DNA of 64,000 nucleotides from Aaosphaeria pasadenensis (lineage: Eukaryota; Ascomycota; Dothideomycetes; Pleosporales), in the NCBI GenBank assembly GCA_022813625.1, contig JAKLMB010000032.1:124001-188000 (forward strand). The letters run 5' to 3'. Both the position numbers and the translations under genes were made by a program. Below, one piece after another: positions 1-11,619 of the stretch (positions are counted from its first letter, which is position 1; each line of letters opens with the position of its first letter). The notes under the pieces were generated by a model. The model had not been told where the DNA came from. It did not search any database and was given only the letters and a program-made list of their open reading frames with translations.

Positions 1-1889
1 ATCTCTTTTCCCCTTTCCGGTCGCATTTGCATGCATTGTGAACCCCCCCTTCCTTCTCCCCCGCGCCCCGTGTGTCTCTGTGTCCCACGGCTGCTGCGAA
101 CTGGTACCACCTTGTCCCCACGCCGTGCCTGTCTCTCAACGTCGTCCAGAGACGTTCTATTTCTTCTCTTCCGCGCCACGCCTCCCCTCCTGTCTGACTA
201 TCCACCAGACTGTCTAGACTCTAGACTCAGTCAGTCATAGAAGCGCAACGGAGCGCCAGGCGGGTAGGTGACGAAAGAAAGACACGCGTCGCATGGCCTG
301 GCCTCCGCTATGTCGCACCGCCCGAGCGATACACTACTGTGACCTTTAAATGATCAATCAACTACAACACCGCTAGTTACCTTTCGCATCGTTTGGTTTA
401 TCTGTTTTACCTATTTAATAGCATTGCCCTACACATCTACCTACGCAGTATAAGAAAAACAAACGCGCACACACACACCGAGATCGTCAATTACACTCCG
501 TGCTATCAGACAATCATCCTCCCCACCGTGTGGGCGCAAGTTCGTACTGCGTACCAGCGTATACAATATTCGTACACGCGTAAACACCCTGTGTGCGCCA
601 TGTAGACCCCGGCCAACAAATTTCGAAGAAAGATAGATGGTAGATCGCCTTTACATTCTTGAGCGATATGTTTATGTATGTTGGGATTATACTTGAAGGA
701 AATAGTCAGGACGTTGTTTCTGTGTGTGCTGTTGTAGCAATCGTCGCTGTAGCGTTCGGCGTGGTGTGGGTATACCCTGCAACGACGTTTGTGTCGTTTT
801 TGTGGGATTTTGATAGGGGTCAATGTGAGACGATGTAGGTATTTCCACCCCGTGGTTATTGTTTACATACACAGTACCTAGACATTGCGGATACTTTGAT
901 AGGGATTGAAGAATGTTGATTTGGTTTACCATATCATGCGTACAGAAGACAACGGGCGCATATCGCGGTCACTGGCACGCTTGGGGAGACGACCGATGGG
1001 AGATTAGTAGGTACTGGGTCGATGAGAATCATGAGGGGACAAGAGTTACAAGCCGTCTCATTGAGTCTTGTCTAGTTATCTTGTCTTGTTTTGTCTTGTC
1101 TTGCCTCCCAGATGCCCTGGGTAGGATGAGTCCGAGAGCTTGCAACGCTCGAAGAGAGAAGGGGAAGGGGAAGGCAAATCAGTCCATTCGAGCACACAAA
1201 AACACAAACACGGGGATATTATGTGATGCGTGTATGTATTTTGAGGCTGGCAGGCTTGTCTTGAGACAGGTACATCGTGCAAAACTTCCAAGGGGAGAAT
1301 TAATCAAATTAAGCAATCACAACACAGATCGTGGGATGGTCACTTCGCGAAGGAAAAAAAGACCCACCGCCGCTATCGGTAGCATAATCTAGCAGAAATA
1401 GATAATCTAGGCAGAGAGATTCACGGTTTCTGGCCCTGTGAAACAGGATCGATGTGAGAATGCTCCGTAGTCTACCTACACTGGTTGCTGGCCCACACAG
1501 TGTATCAGGAAACGGTTGATCGACGACGCCCCCCGACGCACGCACACCACGCAAATGCGGCCGCACGCGCGCCTGACGCTTGAGGGAGACCCACTCAAGT
1601 AGCAGCACTGTTTTATTTTATTGTCAACAAAGGTCCTTAAAAAGCTTGGGTCATGAAATTCATTTGCTTTGGAAAAGATTCTCTTTTGGTATTCGTTTGA
1701 TATGCAGAATGCCCCAGGCCCCTTTCAAGCTAACTTGCTTGCTTGCTTCCCCACAAGTGCACCAACGCCTGGTTTTAGAGAGACAGAGAGATTCGCGTCT
1801 TGTTATAGAAAGAGACTGCGACCCTCGACATCAACATGCATCACACATATATCCCGTATTTTTGGTTTCCTTCGCTATAAGCCAGGCGC
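1..1889. other. Intergenic region, left edge to RPS4 stop
   Basis: I see no supportable gene here. The first 250 bases are pyrimidine-rich, as in a fungal promoter or untranslated region. Short tandem runs are present: an imperfect CTTGT pentamer run near 1068-1104 and a TTGC run near 1735-1748. The open frames are short, lack recognisable domains and lack plausible splice partners. The right end is the 3' flank of RPS4. Confidence 0.6.
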
Positions 1890-3052
1890 TTAGTTGCCGG
1901 CGAGAGCGAAAGCGCGACGACGATCACGCTCCTCAGCGATGGTGAGCTTGACACCCTTGCCCTTGGGGAGGCTGATCCATGGCTTCTCCTGGCCAATGAT
2001 GCTGTGTATATCGTTAGCAGATGACTCCAGGAAATGGCTAAGCGCAGTATCGACTTACAAGATGTTGCTCTCACGGGTGGAGAACTCGTTGTCAACGGCG
2101 TCCTTGACGTGGACGATGTTGAAACCTCCGTCGTGGCGCTCACGGTGAGTGATGACACCGACACGACCCATGTTACGTCCACCAGTGACCATGGCGATGA
2201 CACCAGTGTCGAACTTGATGAAGTCAACGATCTTGCCAGTGGCAAGGTCAATCTTGACAGTGTCGTTGACCTTGACGGCGGGGTCGGGGTAGCGGATGCT
2301 GGAATATGTTTAGTATGAAATTTCTTTCAGATCAGAATTCTGCCAGCCGCAAGGCAAGTCTGATGCCGGATGCACGAGTTTCACCTCATGCATCCTGCCC
2401 AAACTGTGCCCAACGGCTGATCGAGGCAACAAACTTACGTTCGTGCGTCGTGCGTAACACAGTAGGGGATGGCGCCCTTGCCAACCTGAACACGCTTGAC
2501 CTTGCCCAACTTGAATTGAGCCTCCTCAGCGGTTATCCTGTGAACGGTGTAACGGCCCTTGGTGTCGTAGATGAGACGGAAGTTCTCGCCGGTCTTCTCG
2601 ATGGAGATGACATCCATGAAACCAGTGGGGAAGGTGACATCGGTGCGGACCTTGTTGTCGACCTTGACGAGGCGCTGCATGAGGATGGCGTTGACCTCAC
2701 GTCCGTTGAGAGCATACTTTAGGCGGTTGCGGAGGAAGATGATCAAGGGAAGGGAGTCACGGAGCTTGTGAGGACCCGGGGAAGCCTTGGGGGCATAGGC
2801 ACCTGAATTTTGTTAATGCCGTCCTTTTGCCAGATCCAATGCTTGGGAAAATTTGCATACCAGACAACTTGTCAAGGAGCCAGTGCGAGGGCGCACTGAG
2901 GCGCTTTTGATGCTTCTTTCTATTTTCGAGGTCAGCTCGAATTCGACGATATCGACGATATTCCTTCTGGAGTCGGCAGGATCAAATCGCTGATCCAGCA
3001 CTGTCGAAGCCTGCCGCAATAGATGGAGAGTGACTTACGGTCCACGGCCCAT
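1890..3052 (-). CDS. RPS4: 40S ribosomal protein S4 (eS4)
   Basis: Structural protein of the small ribosomal subunit. Five exons join in frame: 3039-3052, 2861-2919, 2439-2802, 2059-2298 and 1890-2001, giving 262 residues, the usual eS4 length. The N-terminus MGRGPKKHQKRL, the block GFMDVISIEKTGENFRLIYD and the C-terminal KPWISLPKGKGVKLTIAEER are diagnostic of the family, which has S4-like, central and KOW regions. All introns are GT-AG. The first coding exon is only 14 nt. Intron 3 (2299-2438) holds a strong hairpin, listed separately. The sequence CTAACCACACAG just upstream of the start looks like a 5'-UTR intron acceptor, so transcription may begin further upstream. The gene lies head to tail with DLD1 on the same strand. 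Confidence 0.97.
2299..2438 (-). other. RPS4 intron 3 with a strong RNA hairpin
   Basis: This 140-nt GT-AG intron separates the THDART and IRYPDP blocks of eS4. Read on the coding strand, GGATGCATGAG (2385-2395) is followed by a six-base GTGAAA loop and then CTCGTGCATCC (2368-2378). This gives an 11-bp stem with a single G-U wobble. The next bases form a short GGCA/TGCC stem-loop (2353-2367), and a CAGAATTCTG palindrome (2333-2342) follows. A branch-site-like TACTAAAC lies near the acceptor. I see no clear box C RUGAUGA motif, so a C/D snoRNA is not supported. The structure is seen; any regulatory role is inference. Confidence 0.65.
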
Positions 3053-3843
3053 TTTGACGTTATTGACAAAGGATTGGGGTTGAGAAGAGTTCCTGTGTGG
3101 TTAGTTGGAAGGTCGCGACGAAGTGGTGAATTTCGATAATTCGCAAGTGTGGGCATTACTAAGTGTCTTGGCGTCGCTAAGCCTGTCTGGGGATAGTTCT
3201 ACAAAACTTCAGCGAAGTCCAGCAACCGATGCAGGCGCACTTCGAGAACGCCAGTCCAATTGACAGTAATACATAGAAGAGGAAAATATAATTGGTTCTT
3301 CTGAGTTCATTGCATTTATCGCACAAATGATTTACATGACTTTCTCTTTTTCTGAAGGCTGGTTGTTACATTTCTCAGTCGCGAGCCATCCCCACCAATC
3401 GAGGGACTCGCTTCCTCTCCAATAAGAACTGGCACGTTGACACAACTCCGACAGGCCCGTTGGTTACACAGCTCATGCTTTCGACAGGACAATTGGATGC
3501 GTAGATGTAGTACTATTTTTTAACGCAGGGTAATCTAGACAACGCATCTTTTGTAGCTTGCAGCTGTCGTGCTTGCACTCTTTCATAGATGATCACCAAG
3601 ATATCAGTATATTATATCATTAAGTTTCATACTTTGCGCAAACAAAATGAATTATAGGACTAGAAGTTTTTGGTAGAAAAAAATTGCCGAAGCAAACAAG
3701 AGACTACTGATATCTAAACAAATGGCCAACATTTTTGCCGTGCATAATGAAAAAGACCACCGTATGCAAAATGCTATTTTGATGCTCCCGAAATGGAGCC
3801 ATTGCAACGATTGGTATCCAGACGCAAAATATAGACAGACAGA
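3053..3843. other. RPS4 promoter and DLD1 3' flank
   Basis: About 790 bases between two minus-strand genes. The part next to 3052 is the RPS4 5' leader and promoter. The part from about 3550 to 3843 is AT-rich and should contain DLD1 polyadenylation signals. I see no gene. Confidence 0.55.
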
Positions 3844-6034
3844 TCATGTTGGTATGTCCATTATCTTCCCTGGATTCATCAACCAATATGGATCCAGTGC
3901 TTGTTTGATGCTCTTCATGACGTTGATCGTGTCGATGCCGAGCTCTTTCATGAGAGAATCCTTTTTGCCGAGTCCAATGCCGTGCTCTCCAGTGCAAGTG
4001 CCTTCCATCTCTAATGCACGATCAACCATATCCTTGATGCACTTCTCAACGGCTGCTCGTTCTTTCGGGTCTTTGCTGTTGTACATGATGCTTTCGTGGA
4101 AATTACCGTCACCAATGTGGCCAAGAATACTGGCAAAGAGGCCGAGATCGTCCATTTCCTTCTTGGAAATCTCTAATCAAGTTGTTAGAAGAAGTTATTG
4201 CATATATAAATTGTAGCTTACCAATGATGTCAGGCAATCGAGACAATGGCACTGCGACATCTGTCGACCAGACTTCATCACCCTCCCTGCGCAGTGCAAG
4301 CATGCTCCAAAGGGACTCTTTCCGAGCTGACCATAGAGTCTTTTGCTCTTCTGCATCGACCGCAAACTCGAAATCGCCGCTTTTGTGTGCTTTTGCAATG
4401 GCTTTGACTAGCTTGACGTTCTCCTGTACCTGTCATGCGGTCAGTTCCGAATCAGGTAATTGAACAACACTCAAGGGTTCAGCTCACCCCGGCCTTAGTG
4501 CCAGAAAACCTGCCAACGGGTATTAGCATCTGTATCTATCCGGAATCTATATTTAACAAGATGTGGAAAAACTCACTTGAAGAACATGGTTGGAGCCTCG
4601 TTCCATTTCTTAGCGGTAGTGCCAGCCCTATTGATCACTGACATTTGAACCTCATCCATGATCTCCATCGCAGCCACGGGTATCCCTGCTCGCATTACCG
4701 TGGATGCAGCAGCCGCCGCATCGCGAATGGTAGGGAAAGTAACAACGGCGACACTTGTGTCCTGGGGTATCACGGTGAGTTTGAGGGTAATCTCCGTCAC
4801 TAACCCTAATGTACCCTCCGAGCCAACAAATAAATTCGTCAGGTTGTATCCGGCAGAGGATTTTCTGGGTAGGTATTAGAGTCTATGGAACCTTTTGAGC
4901 AGAATATCTGGTAGTCGAATGTCACGTACCGAGGCCGACGTCGGGTTTTGATGATGGTTCCGTCAGCGAGGACGACAGTTAGATTGATAACCCAATCTTT
5001 CATCGTACCATATCGCACAGCATTGGTTCCACTGTAATTCTGTTAGGACGCTGCCAAATCATCATTATTGAAACAACAACACTTGCCTGCAGCTGGTCCC
5101 AACCATTCCGCCGATTCTAGCCTATTGCGCAATGAGCGTATGATCCGGAATACCTTTCTAGGATATCCGAAGATACACTTACAGACGGACCAGGGTCAAC
5201 GGGGAAAAACAATCCAGATCCCTTGATCTGCTCGTTGAGACTCATCCAAGGAACAGATGGTTGGACTACAACATCCATGCTAAAATGAGCACGTCAGTCC
5301 ACCTAGCTCAACAATCCCAAGATCGTGGGTGTCGCTTACTCTTCCTCATGCAGGGATAGGATTTGGTCCATGAAAGAGAAGTCGATACTCATACCTCCGT
5401 ATGGTGCAGAGAAGTTGGCTTCAAGACTCGAACCCCCGGAGTAGGGTACTATCGGGTTTGTTAGTATATTGTCGTTCATGCTTTTCATCATGATCTGGCC
5501 GTACTCATTGGAATCTTGTACCTATGACAGACTTGGGCGATTTTGGAGACTTCCTCAGTAGACTTAGGATAAGCCACAGCCACAGGTAGTTGATCGATAT
5601 TGATCGATGACCATTCTGAATATCCATGCAAAAGAAGGTCCTCGTCGTCGGTGCTGATTGAATCCTCTCCGAGCGCATATCGCAACTCGCCGACCGCCTA
5701 TCCAATTGGTTAGAAATGTTATATCTCTCAAAGTCGCAACGGATTGTTAAGGGCATGCCTTTTCCATATCTGCTTTGGACGCATAGCGCGGTCCTGAGTA
5801 ATTCATCCATGGCATATGAAATCGAGGATGCTGAGCATCTGTGGCGCCGTAATAGTATGTCGTCGTACCTGTCAATGCCGAGAAGAGGAGCACTTTGCCG
5901 GAAGTCCAGAAAGGCCTATGGAGGTTCCTTGGACCAAGAGCATGCTCGGCTCCGCTTGTCTGCGTCCGGCGGGCACCCCGCTTCAACAAAGGCGAAGCAA
6001 GCTGCCTCAATCGCGCTGCTGGAAATCGAAACAT
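3844..6034 (-). CDS. DLD1: Mitochondrial D-lactate dehydrogenase (cytochrome)
   Basis: FAD flavoprotein that oxidises D-lactate to pyruvate and passes electrons to cytochrome c at the mitochondrial inner membrane. My model has ten exons: 5759-6034, 5505-5697, 5340-5448, 5183-5279, 5087-5121, 4930-5031, 4577-4864, 4488-4509, 4222-4429 and 3844-4172. They encode 552 residues. The N-terminus is Arg-rich (MFRFPAARLRQLA), a mitochondrial targeting sequence, followed by a hydrophobic segment around residues 47-55. The FAD-binding PCMH block (VAVAYPKSTEEVSKIAQVC, then YSGGSSLEANF) and the C-terminal oxidase motifs HIGDGNFHESI and GTCTGEHGIGLGKK are intact. Two of the nine introns need GC donors to keep the frame. 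The start is the first Met of the presequence. The protein could instead be a close D-2-hydroxyglutarate-type paralogue, but the DLD1 pattern fits better. Confidence 0.92.
5032..5086 (-). other. GC-AG intron 5 of DLD1
   Basis: The coding-strand junction is TGCAG|GCAAGT, the strong consensus form of a GC donor. The 55-nt intron has a TCCTAAC branch site and ends TTACAG. Splicing AG to T rebuilds the conserved block GMVGTSCSGTNAVRYGTMKDW. The GT four bases further on (GTGTTG) would shift the frame, so the GC donor is required by the protein. Confidence 0.85.
5698..5758 (-). other. GC-AG intron 1 of DLD1
   Basis: The first DLD1 exon ends in ATG GAA AAG. It is followed on the coding strand by GCATGC, then an in-frame TAA if read through. 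The 61-nt intron has a CTAACC branch site and ends GGATAG. Joining AAG to GCG GTC GGC restores the conserved helix ADMEKAVGELRYALG. No GT donor nearby preserves the frame. The donor matches the GC consensus only moderately. Confidence 0.75.
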
Positions 6035-8005
6035 GACGCCGAACTAACGGTAGGCAGGGGCACAAGAAGATTGACTGATGACTGTCGAGAAGTTACAGGG
6101 AGAATAGGCTCTATATGCGCCCACGAAAGCCATTAGTCTTGCCGTGGGTCGTCGGATCGAGGGAGGGGGTGTTGGTGAGGAGTATCTACGAGTAACAGAA
6201 CAAGAGCAGGCCCCGCTCCCACGCTTTTGTAGTAATTAGGTATAAGAAGTTAGATAGCATAAAATGGGATGCATCGGGGAGCGGACGAGTTATTTGTGTC
6301 TAAACGCAGTTGGCGCGTCTTCCACCCCCATGGCATCGCTTGCAATCGCCGGCCAACGCAGTGGCAGAGCCACGACAAAGCTTCCCAACTGCCCGTCCGC
6401 TCAACATCAGCTGGCCACTGACGTTGCAGCGGGCTGACTATGGTCGGATGAGTGATTCCTCCTCCTCCGGAGGAAAGAAAAAAACTCTTTCGGCTCGTGC
6501 ATCAAGTTGCAAGGAAAAGGGCTGCATGATCAGCTGCAGGGGCCCCTCGAAGAAGCAAAAGCAATTGCGGGGAAGACAAGCCATGGCAAACCTGATGGGT
6601 GCACCGGAAACGCTGAGGCGAGATGCTGGTCACGATGCTAAGCTCCTTATGTGGTTTCTAGACCTGGGTCGCGTGACAACTTTAAAGGGGGCGTCGTGCA
6701 AGACTGCAACACTCGCAGATGGTGTTCCGCTGCTATGGTGTTGGATATGGCTCTTGACAAGCACAATGTGGATGCGTGTCTGCTTCGACAGGCAGCCTGA
6801 GTCTGCCCACTCCCTCGGAGGAAAGCGGCGCACCTGGGCAAGCCGCCATCTGCCAGGGCAAGACAATGACCTGGAATACCGTTGAATACCTCATGCGTAA
6901 GGCTCTTTGCGGCTCCTCTGTCAAACTGCGCTCAGGCAGATTGGCTGCGCAATGTGTACCGTACCTGAAAGGTTGAAGATCTCACGACCGACCCCTGTAG
7001 TGACATTAAAAAACAATGCAACATGCCTACAAACATGACACCACAGCACCATTGCCTTCCAATTTCTGCAAAGTGACCACGGATAGCGGTGAGCAATAGA
7101 CAGAGCTTCGTAAGAATCAATTGGATCGCCAGTGATACACATTACCCTCTCAAAACTACGTGAGCATGGCCTATGCAGAACGCACAGTGTGCTGGAATGT
7201 CGCCCAGGCGTTGAGAGTGGGGGACGGCTGGGTCATCCCACACTTGACTGAATACATGCATGTCCAACAGACGCCTCCATCGCCACTGCACGCCATCACT
7301 TGCCGTCGCGAGCAGTGCCACCAAAACGAGCATGGATTGCTGGAGATGGTTCCGGAAGAAAATGCCGCATTCTCTTCCGGGGAGAGCAGACGGTAATAAG
7401 AGGTCGAACATACGTCGTATCCATCTTGGCTCTATGCTCCATCCGACGTGGATGCGGAGTAATTGTGAGCGAGGCGAACGAGCATTGGCATATTGCATAG
7501 GACCGATGAATCCATGTAACCAAAGACCATTGAATTAGACTTTGCCAGAACAGCTGCCAAAAGCAAATAAGCTTATTTTGCATCTCCACCAATCGAATTG
7601 CCTCGAATTTATCACCATTCCGCACGTGGATGCCACCACGCGGACTGCCAGTAGCAGGGGGAAGCTGACGTCAATGTTTCTTGCAGCTCTTGATCGGTGA
7701 ATCCCATTCGATGACCAGGTACATTACTTTATACATCATATCGGTGGAAGCGGTGGGTTATTAATGAACCTTGGGTGAGATTAGGTACGGAGTAGATGGA
7801 TCAGATCTGTATTTGAGTTGTGCTGTAATCCCAATTGGGAAATCGTTGGTTGCCGGGGAAGCGGGCTCGGAAAAACAATCGCCAGCATCACACTCAGTGA
7901 CTGTACGCTTAGAGTGACTACACCAACATCAATATTTGCTTACAGACTGCTATGGCACGACTACCGGTGTAGATAAGTCGCACAACCTCCGCAATCATCG
8001 ATGAA
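6035..8005. other. Divergent promoter region, DLD1 / coiled-coil gene
   Basis: About 1.97 kb between the start of DLD1 (-) and the start of the coiled-coil gene (+). An open frame at 6310-6885 and several frames at 7142-7625 have no recognisable domain, and I do not call them genes. Sharp sequence elements are a CACGTG at 7623-7628 and a TGACGTCA palindrome at 7666-7673. Confidence 0.5.
7623..7673. promoter_or_regulatory. CACGTG E-box plus CRE palindrome
   Basis: A bHLH-type core CACGTG (7623-7628) lies 37 bases from a perfect bZIP cyclic-AMP-response palindrome TGACGTCA (7666-7673). They are about 335 bases upstream of the coiled-coil gene start. Both are established consensus sites for fungal bHLH and ATF/CREB-type factors. 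Occupancy is unknown and single hits of this size can occur by chance. Confidence 0.3.
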
Positions 8006-11000
8006 ATGTCTGGCTCCATGGACCACCTTTCACGGGAGCTGACACGCATCATTTCGTGTCCATACCCGGCGTCTTTGACAGTGAGTCGCCTTACTTTGTA
8101 ACCTAATGGTCACCACGCGCTATTGTCCAAGACGTCGCACAACGGAGAACAGCAAATGATGCACCTCTTATGCACCCCAGAATTAAGTTTCACAACTACG
8201 TGGTGCCCTCTTTGACTCGAATATCGTAGAAACTTGCCGAAATTGCTCTGCCCAGCTCGGACCAGACCATCCAAAAAGCAATACTGGATTTGCCCTCCTG
8301 CAAGATTTCCAGGCTAGTTTCTATCGTAGCAGCAGCTTTGCCGCTATGGCCTTACACTCTATCTCTATTACATTCGCTATGTACGTGACGACCTACGCAT
8401 ATCTGCCCACTTCGCCACCCCCGTTCCGCTAATCAAGAGTTGACAGGTCGCTCGGCTGACTTTAGCAACGAGCTGCTTCGACAAAACCCTGGACTTCTTG
8501 ATGCACTCCTGGCCAAGGCGAATGTCGTGCATGAGGAATTCGGCGAGGTAAGCAGAGTACATAGACGTTTGCATCAGGGGCACCTGATGTAAACTTTACA
8601 TTGCATGCTGCAAGTACTCACATCGAGTCTAGCATGCTGAAGTCTGCATTTGCCTGTTGTCCAGAGCACTTCCAGAAAATGTCCCTCTGCCCTTGAGTGC
8701 CCACTCTTTCTTCTTACGCATGTTCGAGAGGGCAACCCAGAATCCCAATGTCGAATCTCTTAGACCGGTCTACCGTATGCTCAATGGCGCCTGTAGCAAT
8801 CTGCTTGACTTACTTTCACCGGAATTGCGACATGGGTTCGACAGGGAGCTTTGTCAAATTCTTTCGTCAAACTCCACAGGTCAAAATTCCATGTTACTCC
8901 TGTGGTGTTTCGGAATAGTGATTGCCGCAGAACGCCCTTGTCTTGCTGAGCAAGTCACCGATCAGCATGGCCAGTGGAGAACTGCGTCGGGCCGGAAGCT
9001 TTTCGGATCGAAAAGCGGACTCTACAAAACCTTAAACTTGACCTATTTGAGTGTCATCTGGGCAGTCAAAGGTGACGTAGGTGTCTCACATCTTGAAGCT
9101 GTGGAAGGTATTCGAATCGCGATTCGTGCCATGCAATTTGTCGATCAAGAGACACGTCAATCCTGGCCTTCTTCTAGTGCTTTGGCAAGAAACATTTTCC
9201 CAAAGCTTCCTGCAAAGCTAGTAGGCAAAGATCTAGACGTTGCCATCCAACTTGAGGTCTGTTTGTGTCACCCTATCGATTGTAATCGTTGCTAAACTCG
9301 CAGTGCAGGCTTTGACCTTTTTTGCCATGATCGCTGGTGACAAAAATCTCATTGAAGAGGTTGTAGCTCAATTTGAGACATGTCTTCTAACCGTTTCAAT
9401 GGTGCGAGTTGGCACTACCACCACTCCTGAAATTCTATCACTTGCATTACCACAATTTGCGGTCAGTACTTCCTTTGATGCTCCGTACCCAAGAGCCTAC
9501 AGTTGCGAGGACAATATTTAATTTCTTATAGTCAACATTATCCGAGTCAACTATGTGCGGCTTCATAACGAATATCCTACGTGCTGGTAGCACACCTAGT
9601 TCACTTGCCAATCTGACATTTTATACTGCATTGATACCATCCTTAAGTACCATTTTGTCTTCATCGCCCGCGCTGAGAGTAAAAATGGCTAAAGCGCTCT
9701 CATTTCATGAGGTACAGGAAAGCCTTCGCACGTTTCTCGATTCAATCAAACCAGGCAATCATCAAAACTTTCACGGGTTTAGTTGCGAACCCTCCAACAG
9801 TCAACTGCGAAAGAAACTTCTCTCGAGCACTATCGCAATGTTGCTAACAACAACACTTTTGACTGAGCCTGGTGAGCCAACCATTTCGCATCAGTTGGCC
9901 ATTGAACTTCTCAACAAACAGCAAAAGCTCGCTGAACCCTTACAGCATTGTTCTCACGTATGGACTGTCGCGCAGCCCGCGATATCGTTGTTTGAGCAAG
10001 AATGCACTCCAAGCAATTCGCATCAACAAGATTGGAAAGAGCGTCTCAAGTCGGAAATGAGAATGCAGACTGCGTATCAGCACGAATCGGTCGTTCGGTG
10101 CGTAGCTCAGATCTGCCAGAATCTCGAATATCGCTGCGAGAATGTAGAGGAGCCACTACGTGTAGAGAAGGATAAAGTCAAAGCCCTCACCTCTGAAAAT
10201 ATTGAGCTCCGAGAGCAGGCCCAATCGTTAGAGACCGACCTGCTCGATCGCCGCCTATGCATCGACGGGCTCGAAGACCACATCGACTCCCTCGAGAATG
10301 CAAAGGATGATCTTTCTGCAAAGCTTATGGACCTGAAGATTGAATTTTCCACGGCTGAACGAAAAGCTGATGAGGTTCTCCGTGCTGCGCAAGAAGACTT
10401 CAACAACAAGGAGATGCACCTACACTCCACTATGTTGACTCATGAGGAGGCTATCCATGATTACGTTCAACAAATCGGGGCTCGAGATGAGGAGATACGG
10501 TGCCTTGATGAAAAGTTGCAATCCAATGCTGAGGAAAAGCTCGGCTTGGAGCAAGTTCAGAGAGATCTACAAGCCACAATAGACAACTACCAACAACAAC
10601 TAGACACGAAACAGACCGAGAACGAGCATCAGAGGGATGTGATACACCGTCTCACTGATCGCGCAAATGATCTCGATACGCGCCTGCATTTAAGCTTTGA
10701 GGAAACGAAGTCTCTCACCCAGCGGCTAGAGAAGCTTGATCATCTTCACCAGCAATTGAAACAATCTTCTGACCAGGCAATGCGGGATTTGTCAACTGAA
10801 CATCAAGAGAAGCTGAGTATTACGCAACAGAAGGCAGACAAACAATGTGCCCAGTTGAACCTCGAACTACAAAATGCTCTTCACAACGGACAGCAAACGA
10901 AGGATCTGTATGAGGAAGCCTACCGTGACCTACAGATATCGCGAAACGCGGCCAAGAACTTGGAGGGTAAAGTTCAGGATCTATCAGATACCTGTGTTGA

Positions 11001-11619
11001 GAAGGACGAGGAGCTACATGAACTCAGGTCTTTACGAAGCCGTGTGCTTGCATCTATGGGTCTGGCGGCAGATGTTCCAGCTCCTACTCCCACTAATCAC
11101 CAATCAAAAGAAGGTTCAAGACACAGCCATAGGCGTCGCAAGTCAGCCCTTCAATCACAAGCCACTCACGAGCCTGCGAGGAATGAGATTGATAAGTCAG
11201 GCAATACTACAACTGCAATGGACGAAATTGCTAATGCGTCCTTCACGTCAAGTGACCTTGGCCCGACACCGAAACGATCTAAACCTCGAACCTCGTTCCA
11301 GGTGCCTATAGTGGAACCTTCATCAAGCCTCGACCACGGGGCAAGTTCGTCCAAACCTCTCAGGCTGTCACCATCAAAACGTCCAGCTTTGAAACCCATG
11401 TCCCCTAATCGTCGACACACCACTGCCGGCTTCACTTTACCAAATAAAGGAAGGAGTAGTAAGATTAGCAGGAGGAGAGGCAGTATGAACTTGGTCGACC
11501 AGGCATCATTTGATATAGGAGAGCTCATCAGTGGGACGCCATTCACTGCTGAGAAAGCTGTCAGTCCAATGGGAATGGTTCTGGACGAGGACGAAGATGA
11601 AGGCACGACGGAACTGTAA
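8006..11619 (+). CDS. Uncharacterised fungal coiled-coil protein, 1063 aa
   Basis: I do not recognise this protein by name. Six exons join in frame: 8006-8080, 8230-8380, 8447-8547, 8633-9256, 9309-9461 and 9532-11619. Residues about 1-480 are hydrophobic-helical without transmembrane character, resembling an alpha-solenoid. Residues about 540-870 are charged, heptad-rich coiled coil (runs such as ENIELREQAQSLETDLLD). The last 180 residues are basic, Ser/Pro-rich and apparently disordered, containing SKRPALKPMSPNRRH, and the protein ends in an acidic tail, DEDEDEGTTEL. This solenoid, coiled-coil and basic-tail plan suits a structural or cytoskeletal adaptor, which is inference only. The start was chosen because the first exon splices in phase and no upstream in-frame ATG was found. 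It lies upstream of, and on the same strand as, the RdRP. Confidence 0.8.

Noticed and set aside
6310..6885. 191-codon frame upstream of DLD1
   Set aside because: No domain, poor composition, no splice partners; overlapped by equally open frames on the other strand.
7142..7625. Overlapping frames on both strands in the DLD1/coiled-coil intergenic region
   Set aside because: Different frames are equally open, none shows conserved-looking blocks or consensus splice sites.
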